Of a stretch of DNA of 19,420 bases, positions 16,201-19,420 are shown piece by piece; position 1 is the first letter of the stretch; each line of letters opens with the position of its first letter. The notes beneath the pieces are model-generated. The model made no database searches. It was not told the DNA's origin and worked only from the letters and a program-made list of their open reading frames with translations. This stretch comes from Candidatus Coatesiibacteriota bacterium (GTDB lineage Bacteria > B130-G9): the NCBI GenBank assembly GCA_016929465.1, contig JAFGIT010000013.1:1-19420 (forward strand). Direction: 5' to 3'. The translations under genes were made by a program, and so were the position numbers.

Positions 16201-19200
16201 GCCCTATCTTGGGCAATTGTGCAGAATCCGTAGCTCCCCTCACCCTCCGCTGGAGAGAATTCGAATGCACCGGTCGAAGAAGTCGCCTCGAGAGATGAGT
16301 TCTCCCATCCGCCGCCGTCGAAAGCATAGAAAAGCCCGATAGTAGATAGGCTCGAGCCGGCGATCCCGTCGGAGGCGGAATACTGCAGCTCAATCGGAGT
16401 TCCATTCGTCACCGATACGGAATCGCACGATGAAGCAGGAGCGACGATGTCATAGACAAATGTGCAGTCGGGCACGTCAGGCACTGCTTCGACGTTACCG
16501 GCGGCGTCAATAGCGAGAGTGAAGAATCGATAGGTGCCGCTCTGCTCCTCAACGCCCGTATAATAGAATGATGGGAATGGGTCTTCGGATGTCAGGCCAG
16601 TCGATAGGAACTCGGAACCGTCGATGCTGGCGAAGAGCTCGACTTGCTCGACCCCGCTCGCCTCGGAGTCGATCTCATAGAATTCCACCCGCACGGGGAA
16701 CTCGTTACCCCAGGGCGGACAGGATGCAACCGATGCAGGGGGAGAGAGGTCCACCAGCGTGGAGCAGTCGGCTTCATCCGGGTGGGTCTCCGAATTGCCT
16801 GCCTTATCCAGTCCGACTGTATAGAAATCGTATCGACCCTCGCCGCTAGGGGTCTCGAAGGCGAACACGCCGCTGGCCCCAGACTTCGAAAGCCCGCTGT
16901 AGATAAATTCTGCAGCCTCGTAAGAGAACCAGAGCCCGGTCTCCTTCATCCCACTCGGGCCGTCATCTGTCGCGGTGAATGTCACCTCGATGGTGGTGGA
17001 ATTCGTCACTTCCGGCCCGACGCAAGAGGTCGAAGGCTCTAACGGGTCGAAGATGGCGCTTGCATCATACCCATCGGGAGGAGCCTCGATGTTGCCGGCC
17101 TTATCGGTCCCTATGGTATAGAAATCATAGACCCCCGGCCCTTCGTCCGGAGCAAATTCGATCTCGCCAGCCTCTCCGGAGTCTGCGATACCGGTGCTGA
17201 TGAATTCTCCATCATTGAAGCGATACCAGAGCTCCGTTTCGAGCAGACCAGCGTCGCCGTCGTCAATTGACGCGTATTCGACCGTGATTGGTCCCTCATT
17301 CGCATACTGCGGCGAAGAACAGGTCGATCGCGGAGCGGTCAGGTCAACAATTGTGGTGCAATCGGGGCTTGCAGGCGGAGTCTCCTCGTTGCCCACGCCA
17401 TCCGATGCGATTGTGTAGAAGTTGTAAACTCCCTCATCATCAGGTGTGAACGTGAAGGTCCCGGAGGTCTCATCGGAGTCGAGATCAGAATCGATCCACT
17501 CTCCCTCACCCACGCAATACCACAGCCTCACAACAATCTGCCCCACACCCTCGTCGCTCGCTGTGAAATCGACCCCGAACGGAATTGAATTCGTCATCTC
17601 GGGAGAGGACGCGCTCGAGCTCGGCGCTAGCGTGTCATAGAGCGTTGCGCAGTCAGGCTCCGCAGGTGGTGTCTCCTTGTTCCCCGCGCTGTCCGCAGCA
17701 AGCGTATAGAACTGGAACAGGCCGTTCTCACTCGGAGCGAAGCTGAATGCCCCCTCGCTCGCGCCGGTAATTTCATAAAGGCCCCAATCTCCGCTGCCGC
17801 GATACCAGAGCTCCACGCTGGAGATTCCCGTCAAGGCATCAACCGCGGTGAAGGCGACCTCGATGGGTGAAGATGAGGTCTGTGTGGGGGACTCGCATGA
17901 CGACTGCGGAGCGCTCCGATCCGCAATGCTCTCAGCGTCTCGGGTGCTCGGCGGCTCCTCGTAATTGCCCAATCGGTCTCGTGCGATTGTGCAAAATTGC
18001 ACGGTTCCTTCACTCGCTATCTCGAGCATGATCTCGCCGCTTTCGCCGCCCTCCCAGCGATTCGATGCTGTCCAGGCCTCGCCATACATACGATACCACA
18101 CCGTGGTTCCGGCGATACCAGACCCGCTGTCGCTGCTATTGAATGATATGGCGACGGTTGCCCGTGTGACGTAATCCGGCGCCGTGCATGTCGAAGAGGG
18201 GGAGGTCGTGTCGATCAGGACAACGCAGTCCGCCTCAGCCGGCAGATCCTCGATATTCCCGACAATGTCGCGCGCGACCGTGCAGAAAGAGTAGGTTTCA
18301 TCCTTATCCGCCACAAAGGTGAACGCACCCGAGGAACCGTCCGCCCAGTCCGACGTCTCCTGCCACTCGGAGCCACCGAATTTGTAGTAGAGCCAGGCTC
18401 CGTCCACTCCGACTCCAGCCCCGTCAGACGCCGTGAATGAAACAGAGATGGTTGCGTCGCTCGAGGATTCGGGACAACTCGCGGATGACAATGGATCGGT
18501 CGTGTCCAGAAATGTCGTCGTATCAGCCCCGCCCGGTGCATCTTCCACGTTGCCACAGAGGTCCTCTGCGATTGTATAGAATGAATACAGCCCGTCGCCG
18601 TTTTTGAACTCGAACTCTATGCTTCCGGATGGGTCGGTTCCCTGGTCCCCGTTGTAGAGGGAATACCCACCACCCTCATAGCTGTAATAGAGATTAACGA
18701 GAGATATCCCGGACAGAGAATCGGACGAGCTGTAGCTGACGTCCGTCGATGTGACGCTGGAATACTCGTCGCTTTCGCAGCTGGATTCCGGCGCGACCCT
18801 GTCGAGGGCGGTCCGCGTATCCGCCTCCTCGGGGGGATCCTCCCTCACCCCGGTGTTGCCCACAGCGATTGTGTGGAATTCATACCACCCGTCGCCAGAG
18901 GTCAATGAATGCGCGAAACTCCCCTCTTCGGCGCTGCGACGCTCGCCTGTGTCCGTCCAGTCAGGTGTCCAGCTTTGTCCCTTGTCAGACGAATACCGAT
19001 ACCAGAGTTCTACGAAATTGAGTCCGCTCGCCCCGCCACTCGCTGAATACGAGACGGAGATGCTCTCTGTATTGACATAACTCTCGGATTCGGCAGATGA
19101 GATCGGGACCTGGTCATCGAAGGTCGTCTTGCAGTCCGCCTTGCTCGGCGGGGACTCGACGTTGCCGGCGATATCCGATGATATTGTATAGAACTCATAG

Positions 19201-19420
19201 AATCCCGTGCCGTAGGTGCTCATGTTGAAATAGAAATAACCCGTGGCGCCCGATTTCGATTGCCCAGAATCGGTCCAATCGGGATCCCAGTTGGCCTGGT
19301 CCACCGAGAAGCGGAACCAGAGCTCGGTAATCTCAACACCGCTGGTCTCGTCGCTCGACCAGAAGCTCACCTTCACCGGCGATGAGTTCGCCTTGCTCGG
19401 GCACGAGCCGTATGAATTGG
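13278..19420 (-). CDS. Giant Ig-like repeat protein, 5' end outside the window
   Basis: The visible part is at least 2046 residues, open to the right edge; the GTG at 19376 is internal to a repeat, so the true start lies upstream. It consists of about 18 tandem modules of ~100 residues (14007-19420) followed by a 242-residue C-terminal region. The modules share a consensus: S.C..P, N..PI.V.F.A.D..SGV....LWYR, G.W.D.GL..SG.SG.F.F.P..G.G.Y.FYT.A.D.AGN.E..P, then AD/DC.T.YD...P. This is typical of bacterial Ig-like or OmpL47-type extracellular repeats. The C-terminal region has two ~120-residue beta modules, the last resembling the spacer domains of the protein at 68-4558. No sorting signal or transmembrane tail is seen at the C-terminus (YTDFAIAE). 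A surface adhesin or stalk is likely. A strong terminator follows. Repeats are diverged at DNA level, so the array is old. Confidence 0.9.
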   Translation of the reverse strand, partial: NSYGSCPSKANSSPVKVSFWSSDETSGVEITELWFRFSVDQANWDPDWTDSGQSKSGATGYFYFNMSTYGTGFYEFYTISSDIAGNVESPPSKADCKTTFDDQVPISSAESESYVNTESISVSYSASGGASGLNFVELWYRYSSDKGQSWTPDWTDTGERRSAEEGSFAHSLTSGDGWYEFHTIAVGNTGVREDPPEEADTRTALDRVAPESSCESDEYSSVTSTDVSYSSSDSLSGISLVNLYYSYEGGGYSLYNGDQGTDPSGSIEFEFKNGDGLYSFYTIAEDLCGNVEDAPGGADTTTFLDTTDPLSSASCPESSSDATISVSFTASDGAGVGVDGAWLYYKFGGSEWQETSDWADGSSGAFTFVADKDETYSFCTVARDIVGNIEDLPAEADCVVLIDTTSPSSTCTAPDYVTRATVAISFNSSDSGSGIAGTTVWYRMYGEAWTASNRWEGGESGEIMLEIASEGTVQFCTIARDRLGNYEEPPSTRDAESIADRSAPQSSCESPTQTSSSPIEVAFTAVDALTGISSVELWYRGSGDWGLYEITGASEGAFSFAPSENGLFQFYTLAADSAGNKETPPAEPDCATLYDTLAPSSSASSPEMTNSIPFGVDFTASDEGVGQIVVRLWYCVGEGEWIDSDLDSDETSGTFTFTPDDEGVYNFYTIASDGVGNEETPPASPDCTTIVDLTAPRSTCSSPQYANEGPITVEYASIDDGDAGLLETELWYRFNDGEFISTGIADSGEAGEIEFAPDEGPGVYDFYTIGTDKAGNIEAPPDGYDASAIFDPLEPSTSCVGPEVTNSTTIEVTFTATDDGPSGMKETGLWFSYEAAEFIYSGLSKSGASGVFAFETPSGEGRYDFYTVGLDKAGNSETHPDEADCSTLVDLSPPASVASCPPWGNEFPVRVEFYEIDSEASGVEQVELFASIDGSEFLSTGLTSEDPFPSFYYTGVEEQSGTYRFFTLAIDAAGNVEAVPDVPDCTFVYDIVAPASSCDSVSVTNGTPIELQYSASDGIAGSSLSTIGLFYAFDGGGWENSSLEATSSTGAFEFSPAEGEGSYGFCTIAQDRAGNREEFAEGADSVTLFDITPPTSACSAPTYTNAAPVAVEFDATDGLSGVKDCVLWFKLDDGSWLDSEFREQGDSGSFDFTPSAEGVYALYTVATDMATNAQDEPTETSTACSEMVYDVTPPTSSSTAPEATNETPIVVSFDASDNLSPIAQGKLWYRYEGGSWRSYDGLIESPSGQWEFEPTYGQGQFEFYVQVFDAASNRSSTPNASTKPLSKSVYDSEAPTVVSCSCDPYANKLPIAVQYELVDATTNIARVALWYRYNGGAWTSASVEETEASGSLEFGSYDHEGRFEFFLVMEDVAGNSSAAPSAETSSLCETTYDRTRPTSTASAPEFTSTVKVRVDFTASDGLSGVKSTRLWFAPEGKTWSDTGLSKKGSSGTFEFLPSNPNERYLFYTLTTDNAGNFEAEPTTSSDAKAQTLCDRIEPESAASCPEYTDNRRVSVEFSATDVGSGVAQTELWYRAEGEGWLDTGLSSTENSGSFVMWLPEGEGTYNFYTQSTDRTGNKEATPSSSTKGKCTTVYDKTSPTSECNAPEYPKNTRIVVSFDAHDEFAGIASTRLWYRFKAGDWIDTKLVVSGASGDFEFVMDDGQGNYGFYTRAVDRAGNSQPQPNASTEPHCESLYDLDAPSSTSTCPEQFDDLPILVSFSASDSLSGVATTKLFYQYEAGVGQWLDSGLEEPGKSGTFEFNPTEGIGEYCFYTVSTDISGNAESVGSQVDPTECCTEYGATQPPELAVSLHSDYSMYCVTSHLQLSMDYANTGGAVEADLYLSVRLPQSAGGARIYWNGSGLTDARTPLRTMVDLYSGIEQTADIVFRFGPMGQLPEGEYTWSAWFCRTGTDEVLGSVANAVYEFESNCLNLALSTNQSQYVAGDDLTLYCDLENAGAQGMIDFYCAVALPDGTLLFLPSFSMVMGPMLSGLTLPIGLDISGFPVFEFPNLPLLSSGDYRWYAAFLSSEYGSFLSDIAYTDFAIAE
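14007..19420 (-). repeat. About 18 tandem ~300-bp coding repeats (Ig-like modules)
   Basis: The repeats have a period of about 300 bp, average 100 codons. The most conserved stretch encodes FYT.A.D.AGN, seen on the plus strand as recurring GTATAGAA-like words. Boundaries are set at the Ser-Ser/Cys before the NxxPI motif. Length varies from 95 to 107 codons. Confidence 0.85.

Overview
All convincing genes in this 19.4 kb window lie on the minus strand, so transcription runs from high to low coordinates. Shine-Dalgarno sites, Sec signal peptides and tight gene spacing show a bacterium or its phage. Base composition looks moderately GC-rich by eye. The style of the secreted repeat proteins suggests an uncultivated bacterial lineage, but I cannot name it from sequence alone.

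The layout in transcription order has three blocks. Block 1 (19420 to 13278) is the 3' part of a giant gene. It encodes about 18 tandem ~100-residue Ig-like repeats and then two further C-terminal beta modules, and it ends in a clear intrinsic terminator (13204-13247). Block 2 (13015 to 5751) is a phage structural operon: portal, scaffold, a decoration-type protein, HK97-fold major capsid protein, head-tail adaptor, stopper, tail terminator, a probable tail protein, a small unknown protein, and a DpdA/TGT-like nucleobase transferase. The order of the head genes parallels the Bacillus phage SPP1 head and connector genes. Block 3 (promoter at 5623-5651, genes from 5557 to 68) encodes two paralogous small exported proteins and a 1496-residue exported protein. 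That large protein has three right-handed beta-helix segments separated by two spacer domains.

The phage block looks intact and functional, but no terminase, maturation protease, tape measure, baseplate, lysis or integrase gene is visible in the window. It is enclosed on both sides by large exported repeat proteins. The C-terminal module of the giant Ig protein resembles the two spacer domains of the beta-helix protein on the other side of the phage block. The secreted genes and the head genes therefore belong either to one unusual (pro)phage carrying exported cargo, or to a host secretome locus into which a head module was placed.

The most interesting points are this sandwich arrangement, the DpdA-like gene inside a virion-structure operon, the apparently compensating cysteines of the Ig-like repeats, the new spacer domain, the small paralogous secreted family, and a 7-mer tandem array between the scaffold and decoration genes. 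No tRNA, rRNA, CRISPR array, IS element or attachment site was seen. No gene-free stretch exceeds 300 bases.
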